A stretch of DNA of 64,000 nt, from contig NZ_BSQF01000004.1 in assembly GCF_030268205.1 (NCBI RefSeq), positions 1 through 64,000 of the forward strand. Reading direction: 5' to 3'. The position numbers and the translations under genes were made by a program. Positions 45,166-53,300 of this stretch are shown here, one piece after another. Origin of the DNA: Allomuricauda sp. NBRC 101325 (GTDB lineage Bacteria > Bacteroidota > Bacteroidia > Flavobacteriales > Flavobacteriaceae). The notes beneath the pieces were generated by a model. That model saw nothing but the letters and a program-made list of their open reading frames with translations, searched no databases and was not told the DNA's origin. Positions within the stretch are counted from its first letter, which is position 1; each line of letters starts with the position of its first letter.

Positions 45166-45597
45166 TCAATCCTTTAGTAGTTCAGGAAGGTCTTTCGTTT
45201 GCACTGGTCCATACGAATTGCCCCAGGAGTTGCGGATGTAATTCATCACATCGGAAATTTGCTGATCGGAAAGGTTCATGGCCAACATGCTTGAATTGTA
45301 GGTTACTCCCTTTACTTTTATGGGTCCGCTCATCCCATTTTTAATGGTTTTTGCCACATAGGAGGCATCTTTCAGGTTTTCAGAACTTTCCAAGGGCGGA
45401 AATACGCGGTTTACTCCAGTACCCTCAGCCATGTGGCAAGAAGCACACAAGGTCTGATATACCCCCTTTCCTTTTTCCATACTTGCTTTTAGGTCAAACT
45501 CCTGTGTGTTCACATAAGTTTCTGAGGGAGTCCAACGGAAGTCTGTAGATGCGAGGGATAGACTCACAAACAACACATAATAAATTGTAGATTTCAT
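45166..45597 (-). CDS. Periplasmic monohaem cytochrome c
   Basis: A 143-residue exported cytochrome: signal peptide about 1-17 (MKSTIYYVLFVSLSLA), haem attachment CASCHMAEGTGVNRVFPPLE (CxxCH) and a likely axial Met in YNSSMLAMNLSDQQISDVMN. The ATG at 45597 is chosen because it gives a clean signal peptide; a frame extending 54 codons further has none. As the first gene of the operon with the 2Fe-2S and molybdenum subunits, it is the natural electron acceptor for that enzyme, as in cytochrome-linked aldehyde dehydrogenases. Confidence 0.9.
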   Translation of the reverse strand: MKSTIYYVLFVSLSLASTDFRWTPSETYVNTQEFDLKASMEKGKGVYQTLCASCHMAEGTGVNRVFPPLESSENLKDASYVAKTIKNGMSGPIKVKGVTYNSSMLAMNLSDQQISDVMNYIRNSWGNSYGPVQTKDLPELLKD

Positions 45598-45907
45598 GTA
45601 ATAAATTTTGCGGCCGGTAGGCCATGGAAAATGAATTTTATCGATTGTTTGTTTGGAGTTTTTATGTCCTTGAAAACTGATTAAGGGAGGCAGCGGTAGC
45701 TGTATCATCCATGCTTTTTCATAGCCAACTATTCTTAAAACCGTGGATTGAATTTCCACACCCTATTTTTGGAATTAGCAACATCGATCCTCCACATCAC
45801 CATATAAACAAACCTTATCCATGAAAAGGGATATGTCATGGAGAATAAGACCTCCCTAAACCAGCAAATCAAGACTAGTGGTAAAAGTATCCAGATGCTT
45901 TGAAAAG

Positions 45908-45948
45908 TCGATTACTCAATTCAAACACAATCATACAATAATCAAACA
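45908..45948 (-). promoter_or_regulatory. Box III operator, copy H
   Basis: On the minus strand TGTTTGATTATTGTATG is followed 21 bases later by TTTGAATTGAGTAAT (first T of each TTTG at 45946 and 45925). It faces the cytochrome c-2Fe-2S-hydroxylase operon, about 310 bases before its ATG, implying a long leader. Confidence 0.68.
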
Positions 45949-46032
45949 ATTAATACTTTTTGTAAAAAGATTAACACAATAGAATCCTTTCTGCGAACCA
46001 TAGGGTATTTTATTGGAGAACGATTGGCCAAA

Positions 46033-46072
46033 TGTTTGTATTTCGTAAGTATCACTTTGATTTTTGTAAAAT
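46033..46072 (+). promoter_or_regulatory. Box III operator, copy I
   Basis: TGTTTGTATTTCGTAAG (TTTG at 46035) and TTTGATTTTTGTAAA (at 46056), a 21-base period. It lies 69 bases before the AraC gene start at 46141 and so predicts autoregulation; it also argues against the earlier ATG at 46087, only 15 bases from it. Confidence 0.75.
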
Positions 46073-46140
46073 AGGACCTAAAAAGGATGGGTACATTTGT
46101 TCAAAGAGGAATTGTAAAAGATTTTTTTGTAAATTTTAGA

Positions 46141-47040
46141 ATGCAATTGGTGGAAAATTTAGAAGATTTTTATAAAAGAAAGTTTGATTGGATTCCGGAT
46201 AACCTAAAAAATGAGATAGGTCATTTCAATATTTTCAATCTGGAAACCTACGCAGGTAAAAATGCCCGTCCCATTCCATACAAAAGACGGGACTTTTATA
46301 AAATAATGTTGGTCAAGGGTAGTGGCACGGTCCACTACGCCGATAAAGTGCTGGAGGTACAAAAACAGGCTTTAAGTTTCTCAAATCCCCATATTCCCTA
46401 CAAATGGGAAAGCACGGAAAATATATGGGGAGGTGTCTATTGTATTTTTGACCGTCATTTTTTTAAGGATTTTGGTTCGGTGGACCGCTATGAGGTTTTT
46501 CAACCACAAGGTGAACATATTTTTGAATTATCCGATATTCAATTGGTTGAGGTGGAGAAAATTTTTGACACCATGATCAAGGAAATCCAATCCGATTATG
46601 CCCATAAATATGATGTGCTTCGGAATTTGGTGTACGAGTTGATTCACTATGCCATGAAGATTCAACCAGTCCAAAATAGAATAGTCAAAAGTCCAAGTGC
46701 TTCCACAAGGATAGCCTCTTTATTCATGGAATTGTTGGAAAGACAATTTCCAGTGGATGAAGACCATCGGCAAATTAACTTGAGAACGGCTTCTGATTTT
46801 GCACAACAGCTCAATGTACATGTGAATCATTTAAATAGAGCGGTAAAAGAACACACCCAAAAAACTACTACTTCCATTATTAAGGAACGAATCCTCAAAG
46901 AATCAAAATTGCTTTTGCGTAAGAGTCATTGGGATATAGCAGAGATAGCCTACGCCTTGGATTTTAAAGAACCAACGCACTTTAGTAATTTTATTAAAAA
47001 GCACCTCCAGGTTAGCCCTACCCAGTTTCGCAATAATTAG
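46141..47040 (+). CDS. AraC-family regulator, probable box III reader (paralogue of 38598-39494)
   Basis: A 299-residue AraC protein aligned along its length with the one at 38.6 kb (NLEDFYKRKFDWIPDNLKNE, RRDFYKIMLVKGSGTVHYAD). The C-terminal helix-turn-helix pair includes LNVHVNHLNRAVKEHTQKTT and ALDFKEPTHFSNFIKKHLQV. The start at 46141 is set by this alignment; an ATG 18 codons earlier is possible. It sits between box III copies H/I and J and is the best candidate for controlling the hydroxylase operon, itself and the DUF5916 gene. Confidence 0.92.
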   Translation: MQLVENLEDFYKRKFDWIPDNLKNEIGHFNIFNLETYAGKNARPIPYKRRDFYKIMLVKGSGTVHYADKVLEVQKQALSFSNPHIPYKWESTENIWGGVYCIFDRHFFKDFGSVDRYEVFQPQGEHIFELSDIQLVEVEKIFDTMIKEIQSDYAHKYDVLRNLVYELIHYAMKIQPVQNRIVKSPSASTRIASLFMELLERQFPVDEDHRQINLRTASDFAQQLNVHVNHLNRAVKEHTQKTTTSIIKERILKESKLLLRKSHWDIAEIAYALDFKEPTHFSNFIKKHLQVSPTQFRNN

Positions 47041-47049
47041 AGTATTTTA

Positions 47050-47088
47050 TGTTTGAATTTTGTATGTTTTGGTTTGATGGTTGTATTT
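47050..47088 (+). promoter_or_regulatory. Box III operator, copy J
   Basis: TGTTTGAATTTTGTATG (TTTG at 47052) and TTTGATGGTTGTATT (at 47073), a 21-base period, 73 bases before the DUF5916 gene. A further half-like TTTGATATTTGTATGG starts at 47105, off register. Confidence 0.75.
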
Positions 47089-47160
47089 GAACCAACCATT
47101 TGAGTTTGATATTTGTATGGATTGAAATGCACATCAATTCGTCAAAGCAAACTAACACAC

Positions 47161-49372
47161 ATGAAACCGAACCACAAACGCATTTTATGCAATATCCTGG
47201 GCATTTTATGTCTTGGTACAACTTTTGTCCTTGCGCAAAATACCTCAAAACAAGTTCAGGCCAAATACATTCAAGAGTCCATAATTTTGGATGGTACTTT
47301 GGATGAGCCCATTTGGCAATCTGCAGATGTTGCAGGTGATTTCCAACAATTCTTTCCCTCTGATCAAGTAAAGGCGGAATATGTAACCGAGGTCAAGGTT
47401 TTATTTTCGGATACACATCTTTATGTTGGTATTTATGCGGAAAAAGAGCCAGGGGATTATGTGGTGTCCACTTTGAGACGTGATTTTGGGGCATCCACCA
47501 ACGACAACATTTCTTTATTGTTTGATACCTTCAGTGATGGAACCACAGCCTATTTTTTTGGGATTACCCCCTACGGAGTTCAAAGAGAGGGTTTGGTGTC
47601 CGAAGGTGGGGCTGCCTTTAATAATACCTGGGATATAAAATGGCAAGCTGAGGCCACTCGTTTTGATGACCATTTTGTCATTGAATTGGCCATTCCGTTC
47701 ACTTCGGTAAAGTTTCCTGAGGGGACCACATCCTGGAGATTTCGACCCTATCGATGGAACAACCAAGTGAATCAACAAGATACGTGGGTAAAGGTGCCAC
47801 AGCAGCAAATTCTTTCGAGTTTGGCCGATATGGGAGAGATCGTTTTTGAAAAACCTTTGGGTGAATCCCGTATGCCAATCGCATTGATTCCATATATCAA
47901 TGTATTGGCCGATAAAGATTATACTACAGATAATACAAACACCAAGTTCAAGACCGGTGGGGATGCCAAAATTTCCATTGGTAATGGAATGAACTTGGAT
48001 TTGACCCTAAATCCAGATTTTTCGAACGTGGAGGTGGATGATATTTTCACCAATTTGACCCGGTTTGAAGGTTCGACTGCCTGAAAAAAGACAGTTTTTC
48101 ATCGATAACAGTGACCTTTTTGAAAATTTCGGCAATTCATTCAACGAGGCAAAACCTTTCTTTTCGAGACGAATTGGATTGGCGCGTGATACCTTGGGCA
48201 ACTTGATTCAGAACGATATTATTGGAGGGGTACGCTTAAGTGGAAAACTCAATAAGGATTGGCGGCTTGGTGTTTTGAATATTCAAACGGCCAAGGATGA
48301 GGCGAATGAAATTGCATCCAATAACAATATGATGTTGGCCGTTCAAAGGAAAATTGGTAGTAGATCTAATATCGGGGCCTTTTTGGTAAATCGACAAGCT
48401 ATTGGCGATGAGGCATACATCACTCCAGAAGAACAATATAATCGTGTTGTTGGCCTTGATTATAATTTGGCATCGGCCGATAATATATGGAACGGAAAAT
48501 TCTATGTACACAAATCCTTTCAACCCAATGATAAAAAAGGAAACCTTTCGTCTCAAGCGACCTTCACCTATAACCCACGTAGATGGCGTATCGTTCAAGA
48601 TTTAGTATATATCGATCAGGATTTTAGAGCAGATTTGGGATTTGTTCCTAGGACAGATGTATTAAAATGGGGAAATGGAATCCAACACATTTTTTATCCT
48701 TCCACTGGAATGGTAAATACCCATGCTCCAAGGCTTTTGTCCGTTATTTATTGGAGACCATCGTTGGATTACAAAAAGACCGACCACCGCTATAGTGCCA
48801 GTTGGGAGACCGCATTTAAAAACTCATCCACCGCAGAGGCCGTTTTCACGAACAATTTTATTTACCTGACCAGGCCCTTTGATCCAACACGAACCGAGGG
48901 AGCTACTCCCTTGCCTGGAGATCAAGGGTATCATTTTAACCAATTGGAATTGGCGTACAATTCAAATACGAGTAAAAGATTCACCTACAACGCCACGGCA
49001 ACCATAGGTCATTTTTTTAATGGAGAGATTACCGCCCTTGGTGCAGGGTTGGGGCTACGGGTACAACCCAAGGCACAATTGACCGTTGGGTTGGATTACA
49101 ATGGTATTCGATTGCCGGACCCATTTGCTGATGCAGATATCTTCTTTGCTACATTTAAAGCTGATATTACGTTCAGCAAAAGTGTTTTTTGGTCCACTTT
49201 GGCCCAATATAGCAACAAGCAGGAGAATTTGGGCATCAATTCAAGGTTACAATGGCGATTTGCCCCACTTTCTGATCTTTATTTGGTGTATAACGATAAC
49301 TATTTTACGGGAACTTTCGGACCACGCTTCCGCTCTATAAATTTAAAACTGACATATTGGTTGAATTTATAG
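47161..49372 (+). pseudogene. DUF5916 outer-membrane protein with a single-base frameshift
   Basis: The gene encodes a signal peptide (about 1-26), a CBM9-like N-terminal domain (IILDGTLDEPIWQSADVAGD to about 210) and a beta-barrel-like DUF5916 part ending LKLTYWLNL. The frame breaks at 48070: upstream it reads NPDFSNVEVDDIFTNLTRFE then meets a stop at 48084, while the next frame continues VRLPEKRQFFIDNSDLFENF. The family has NLTRFE directly joined to PEKRQFF, so one extra G at 48070-48071 accounts for the break; removing it gives 736 residues. It may be a real mutation or a sequencing error. It follows box III copy J and would be an outer-membrane partner of the regulon. Confidence 0.88.
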
Positions 49373-49461
49373 GTTAATGGCTGCCCCATGCAAACTACGT
49401 TTCCATACCAATTTTAAATTAAGTATTGGACTGAATCAAATAATTAGTAATAAACAAAAAA

Positions 49462-50541
49462 ATGAATGTATTGCAATCAATTTCTACTAGAAGATTTTTA
49501 GGTATTTTGATCTTATTATGTACTATCACAACTTGGAAAGGTAATGCCCAGGACTTTACAGATTTGATTATCCCCGAATCACCGTTGATCCTAAGGGCCC
49601 AAGGAAGTTTTTATTCCGGGGGCGAAGTACAATCACAAAGCTTTGATGAACTGGGTAGTTTTGGTCCTGGCCAGTCGATTTCCGTAAATCAAATGTATGT
49701 GCGATATATGATACCACAAACGGTAGAAGGAGTCTATCCCATAGTTATGATTCATGGTATGGCACTTACTGGAAAAACATGGGAGACCACTCCTGATGGA
49801 AGAATGGGGTGGGATGAATATTTTGTTCGCCAGGGTTATCCAGTGTACGTGGTCGATCAAGTAGCACGTGGTCGATCAGGATTCAATCAGCGTCTGTTAA
49901 ACCGAGTACGCACTGGTATAGATGCTCCACAACAACTTGCGCCAGCACGTAGATTTTCCGATGAATTTGTCTGGCGTAATTTTAGGATAGGAATGGAAAA
50001 GGACCAACCCTTTGACATAACATTATATCCAGTGGATTATCTCGATGAATTTTCCAAACAAGGGGTCCCCGACCTTAGTGGATATATTTCGGATTATGGA
50101 CCAAATTATTCCGCTTTGTCTGAGTTGGCGTCGAATTTGGAAGGGGCCATTTTGATGAGTCATTCACAATCCGGATTTTTCCCAATGGAAGTTGCATTGC
50201 TCAATCAAAATAATGTCACAGGAATCATTGCAGTGGAACCAGGTGCATGTGCCACTTCTTTAAATGAAGAACAGTTGAGGATATTGGCACAGATGTCTAC
50301 CTTGATCGTTTTTGGGGATTATCTGGAGGTTCCAACCGGAATTGACCATTCCTGGAAAGTGGCCTGTGAACAATGTGAAACCTATGCCAGCCAAGTTAAT
50401 GGAGTGGGGGGTAATGTGAAAGTGATCAAATTGGCGGAGTCCGGAATCAAGGGGAACAGTCATATGTTGATGCAGGATACCAATCATATTGAACTTGCGG
50501 ACTCCATTATTCAATGGGTTAAGGACAATATCAAAAAATGA
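49462..50541 (+). CDS. Secreted alpha/beta-hydrolase
   Basis: A 359-residue exported hydrolase: signal peptide about 1-29 (GILILLCTITTWKGNAQ), oxyanion region PIVMIHGMALTGKTWETTPD, nucleophile elbow AILMSHSQSGFFPMEV with Ser in SHSQS, an acid in FGDYLEVPTGIDH and His in MLMQDTNHIELADSI. It resembles esterase-type hydrolases that often stand near oxidoreductases of aromatic or ester degradation. It begins 90 bases after the DUF5916 gene and may be read from the same promoter. Confidence 0.88.
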   Translation: MNVLQSISTRRFLGILILLCTITTWKGNAQDFTDLIIPESPLILRAQGSFYSGGEVQSQSFDELGSFGPGQSISVNQMYVRYMIPQTVEGVYPIVMIHGMALTGKTWETTPDGRMGWDEYFVRQGYPVYVVDQVARGRSGFNQRLLNRVRTGIDAPQQLAPARRFSDEFVWRNFRIGMEKDQPFDITLYPVDYLDEFSKQGVPDLSGYISDYGPNYSALSELASNLEGAILMSHSQSGFFPMEVALLNQNNVTGIIAVEPGACATSLNEEQLRILAQMSTLIVFGDYLEVPTGIDHSWKVACEQCETYASQVNGVGGNVKVIKLAESGIKGNSHMLMQDTNHIELADSIIQWVKDNIKK

Positions 50542-50684
50542 TGGGCACTGTATAGAAGCCAAGAGACTTAGCGTATTTTAATAAATGATTCCAATCTGTG
50601 TTTTGCTTGAAAACCATTGGCTAAATCAGCGACTGATTTCAAAAGGGATAATCAGGCCAGGGATGGAAAATCATTTTCGTTGTT

Positions 50685-50723
50685 TGTTTGATTTTTGTAC
50701 GAATTCGGTTGATTTTTGTTATC
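50685..50723 (+). promoter_or_regulatory. Box III operator, copy K
   Basis: TGTTTGATTTTTGTACG (TTTG at 50687) and GTTGATTTTTGTTAT at 50708, a 21-base period, 71 bases before the Tat-type aldo/keto reductase at 50794. Confidence 0.75.
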
Positions 50724-50793
50724 TGTAAGCTTAGTATCTATCGAACTTTGTAGTGTAGTTTCACTGAAACTTTAAAGAGTTAAAAATTACATT

Positions 50794-51990
50794 ATGAAAA
50801 GTTTTAACAACAAAAAAATAAGCCGTAGGACGTTTGCCGTACAATCGTCACTAGCAGGGCTTGGACTGGCTTTGGGAGCCAATCAACTGCATGCAATGAC
50901 CAAGCGTTCTTTGAATATAGGAAATGCCAATTTGAATAGTATGGATGTAAAAAAGAGAAAATTGGGTTCCTTGGAAGTATATCCAGTGGGCATTGGATGT
51001 ATGAATGCTGCATGGGGATTCGGAGATCCCATGTCAAAAGCTGAAGCCGCGAATTTGTTTAGGGCCGCAGCTGATTATGGACAAAATTTCTTTGATACTG
51101 CAGAAGTATATGGAGCCTGGACCAGTGAAGAAATGGTAGGTAAGGGCCTAAAAGGAATTCGAAAAGATGTTATTGTGGCAAGTAAATTTGGATTCGCCAT
51201 TGATGATAAGGGAGGTATCAGTGGTTTGAACAGTAGACCGGAAAACATTAGAAAAGCCACGGAGGGATCTCTAAAAAGATTGCAAACGGATTATATCGAT
51301 TTGTTGTATCAACACCGCGTTGATCCGGAAGTTCCCATTGAAGATGTTGCTGGAACTGTGAAGGACTTGATCAAAGAGGGAAAGGTTCGTGAATTTGGTT
51401 TATCTGGAGTGGGTGCTGCAACAGTGAAAAGAGCCCATAAGGAACAAGCTGTTGCTGCCATTCAAAATGAATATTCCGTATGGACCCGGGACCCTGAAGG
51501 TGAAATTTTGGATGTTTGTGAAGAATTGGGCATTGCATTGGTTCCTTGGGCACCTATGGGAAAAGGGTATTTGGCCGGCACTTTGAAACCAGGAATGCAA
51601 TTTGCATCCAATGATAGGAGAAGTACCATGCCCAGGTTTACAAAGGAAGCCATGGAGCACAATTGGGCCATCATTGAACTTTTATCCAAAATAGGTGAAA
51701 AATATGATGCTACTCCAGGTCAAATCAACCTTGCATGGTTATTGCACAAAAAGCCTTTTATTGCTCCGATTCCAGGTACCACGAAGTTGGAGCATTTAAA
51801 AGAAAACATGAAGGCAGCTACCATACAATTAACTTCTGACGATATGAAAACATTGGAAGATGGCCTGGCCCAAATAAATATTATGGGGGAAAGAGCTGCT
51901 GCAGGAGTTTTGAATTTATTGGATATTGGAAATAGGGGTATGGAAAGCTCGGAAGGAACCCATGGGCTTTCACCGCTGCGAAAATCATAA
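50794..51990 (+). CDS. Aldo/keto reductase with Tat signal
   Basis: A 398-residue exported aldo/keto reductase. The Tat signal is SRRTFAVQSSLAGLGLALG (RR at 11-12). The barrel starts near 52 (KRKLGSLEVYPVGIGCMNAA) and has Asp/Tyr in [11 protein letters not shown], Lys in VASKFGFAI and His in [20 protein letters not shown]; the cofactor end is [20 protein letters not shown]. It resembles the Tat-type enzyme at 29840 but is under box III instead of box II, so each regulon has an exported reductase. Own terminator. Confidence 0.93.
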   Translation: MKSFNNKKISRRTFAVQSSLAGLGLALGANQLHAMTKRSLNIGNANLNSMDVKKRKLGSLEVYPVGIGCMNAAWGFGDPMSKAEAANLFRAAADYGQNFFDTAEVYGAWTSEEMVGKGLKGIRKDVIVASKFGFAIDDKGGISGLNSRPENIRKATEGSLKRLQTDYIDLLYQHRVDPEVPIEDVAGTVKDLIKEGKVREFGLSGVGAATVKRAHKEQAVAAIQNEYSVWTRDPEGEILDVCEELGIALVPWAPMGKGYLAGTLKPGMQFASNDRRSTMPRFTKEAMEHNWAIIELLSKIGEKYDATPGQINLAWLLHKKPFIAPIPGTTKLEHLKENMKAATIQLTSDDMKTLEDGLAQINIMGERAAAGVLNLLDIGNRGMESSEGTHGLSPLRKS

Positions 51991-52007
51991 AAGAACATTT
52001 AACTTAA

Positions 52008-52031
52008 GGGGGCTTTGCCCTCTTTTTTTTT
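52008..52031 (+). terminator. Intrinsic terminator after the aldo/keto reductase
   Basis: AGGGGGC and GCCCTCT pair around TTT and are followed by eight or nine T, 18 bases after the stop codon. Confidence 0.88.
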
Positions 52032-52055
52032 GCCCAATAAACGCTATTTTCATTG

Positions 52056-52093
52056 TGTTTGAAAATCGTAAGCATACCTTCAAACGAATTGAG
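52056..52093 (+). promoter_or_regulatory. Box III operator, copy L (second half degenerate)
   Basis: TGTTTGAAAATCGTAAG (TTTG at 52058) is followed at the 21-base position by TTCAAACGAATTGAG, which no longer matches. It lies in front of the truncated hydroxylase gene, consistent with decay of the whole unit. Confidence 0.55.
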
Positions 52094-52152
52094 TAATTTC
52101 AAAGAATCACTTTTAGGGCGAAAAGATTCGTCCTAATCAATTGAATAGGACC

Positions 52153-52584
52153 ATGAGCAACACCGAACTAGCCCAACTTAGTAGACGTACCTTTTTAAAA
52201 TCATCCTCCCTGGCAGGGGGAGGGCTGTTATTGGGTTTTAGCTGGATGATGTCTTGCAAGGACAATGCAACGGCAGACCAGGACAATCTTCCGAAAGAAT
52301 GGATCAAAGTAAGCGGCTTTATAAAAATTGCTACTGATGGTACCATTACAATTATGTCACCAAATCCAGAGGGAGGACAAAATGTAAAAACATCCATGCC
52401 CATGATCATTGCGGAAGAGCTCGATGCTCAATGGAAGAATGTGGTAGTGGTACAGGCACCCTTGGATACCGAAAATTTTACGCGACAATTTATTGGGGGT
52501 AGCCAAGCCATTCGTCAAGGTTGGGGAAGTCTTCGAATTGCTGGTGCAACCGTAAAACAAATGAATATATTGAACCTTTCGTAA
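52153..52584 (+). pseudogene. Truncated molybdenum-hydroxylase large subunit
   Basis: About 143 residues matching the start of the large subunit at 40.1 kb: Tat signal SRRTFLKSSSLAGGGLLLG, then SWMMSC, the block ITIMSPNPEGGQNVKTSMPM and FIGGSQAIRQGWGSLRIAGA. The similarity stops at GATVKQM, where the intact protein continues with the molybdenum-binding regions; eight codons later the frame ends. All catalytic parts and a 2Fe-2S partner are missing, so it is a remnant. The ATG at 52153 is chosen by alignment. Confidence 0.9.
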
Positions 52585-52737
52585 AGTTAATGGAATGTGA
52601 AGGATTGAAAGGGAGTTCGGTTGCAATATTCATATCCAGATAAAGATAGATTTTACTTAAATACCCAAACAACAATTTTTTATGATTGTGAAGATAAATC
52701 CACTTCAGAACAAGGGATTGGACTAGTTGATAAGTGA
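52565..52737 (+). pseudogene. C-terminal remnant of an unrecognised gene fused to the truncated hydroxylase
   Basis: Directly at the break point another frame reads EYIEPFVKLMECEGLKG and, after a one-base shift near 52612, continues LQYSYPDKDRFYLNTQTTIF and about 20 more residues to a stop at 52737. The composition is that of normal coding DNA, not chance sequence. It looks like the tail of a different gene joined to the hydroxylase by a deletion. Family not recognised. Confidence 0.35.
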
Positions 52738-52816
52738 TTTGGCTTTTATAAGGTTTACGTTCTTATCACTTCAATTGGAATTTTTTTCTTTAAATTATCA
52801 AATGAGATTACCTTTT

Positions 52817-53281
52817 TCAATTCACATAAACCCTATTGGTTACTCTTCCTCTCCAAACTGCATTGCCTTTTTCAGTATTCGGGAGAACCACAATATGGGT
52901 CATGGCCTGATCCCATGAGCCTCCATGCCAATGATTGGTATGGGGAGGGCATTTAATGATATCTCCTTTTTGGATAACCTGTTTGGGTGTACCTTCCAAT
53001 TGATGGTAGCCCACACCGTCGGTGACCAGGATCAACTGTCCATTGGGATGGGAATGCCAATTGGTACGTGCCCCGGGCTCAAAGGTGACACTAGCGACCA
53101 CAGTTTGGTAAATGCTATCATTGGTAACCAATGAGGTAACCCAGACCTGTCCAATGAAGTTTTCTTTGGGGGCAAGTTTCCCTTTGGGAAAAATAGGCGT
53201 GTCATTTTGCTGAGCGGAGGCAAGTATTCCTATGATAAGAAACATTGGAAAGAGTATTTTAAGCCTGATATTTTTTTTCAT
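52817..53281 (-). CDS. Secreted cupin protein
   Basis: A 154-residue protein with a signal peptide (about 1-23, ending GILASAQ) and a single cupin barrel: metal ligands in TNWHSHPNGQLILVTDGVGY (His, His, Glu/Gln position) and PPHTNHWHGGSWDQAMTHIV. Such small cupins resemble the carboxymuconolactone-linked cupins (YqjF/DUF4437-like) and could bind a metal and a small acid or quinone. It is the last gene of the operon that also encodes a carboxymuconolactone-decarboxylase protein. Confidence 0.88.
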   Translation of the reverse strand: MKKNIRLKILFPMFLIIGILASAQQNDTPIFPKGKLAPKENFIGQVWVTSLVTNDSIYQTVVASVTFEPGARTNWHSHPNGQLILVTDGVGYHQLEGTPKQVIQKGDIIKCPPHTNHWHGGSWDQAMTHIVVLPNTEKGNAVWRGRVTNRVYVN

Positions 53282-53300
53282 GGGTATCTTTTTTATGAAT

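Larger units (their letters stand above)
45598..46140. other. Divergent control region with two box III operators
   Basis: 543 bases between the cytochrome operon (minus) and the AraC gene (plus). It contains box III copies H (minus orientation) and I (plus orientation). The rest shows no gene; frames extending the two neighbours into it have weak coding character. Confidence 0.6.

Noticed and set aside
45598-45759. Upstream extension of the cytochrome c gene
   Set aside because: The added 54 residues hide the signal peptide in the middle of the protein and are not expected for this family.
46087-46140. Upstream extension of the AraC gene at 46.1 kb
   Set aside because: Alignment with the 38.6-kb paralogue starts at 46141, and the earlier ATG is only 15 bases from the operator.
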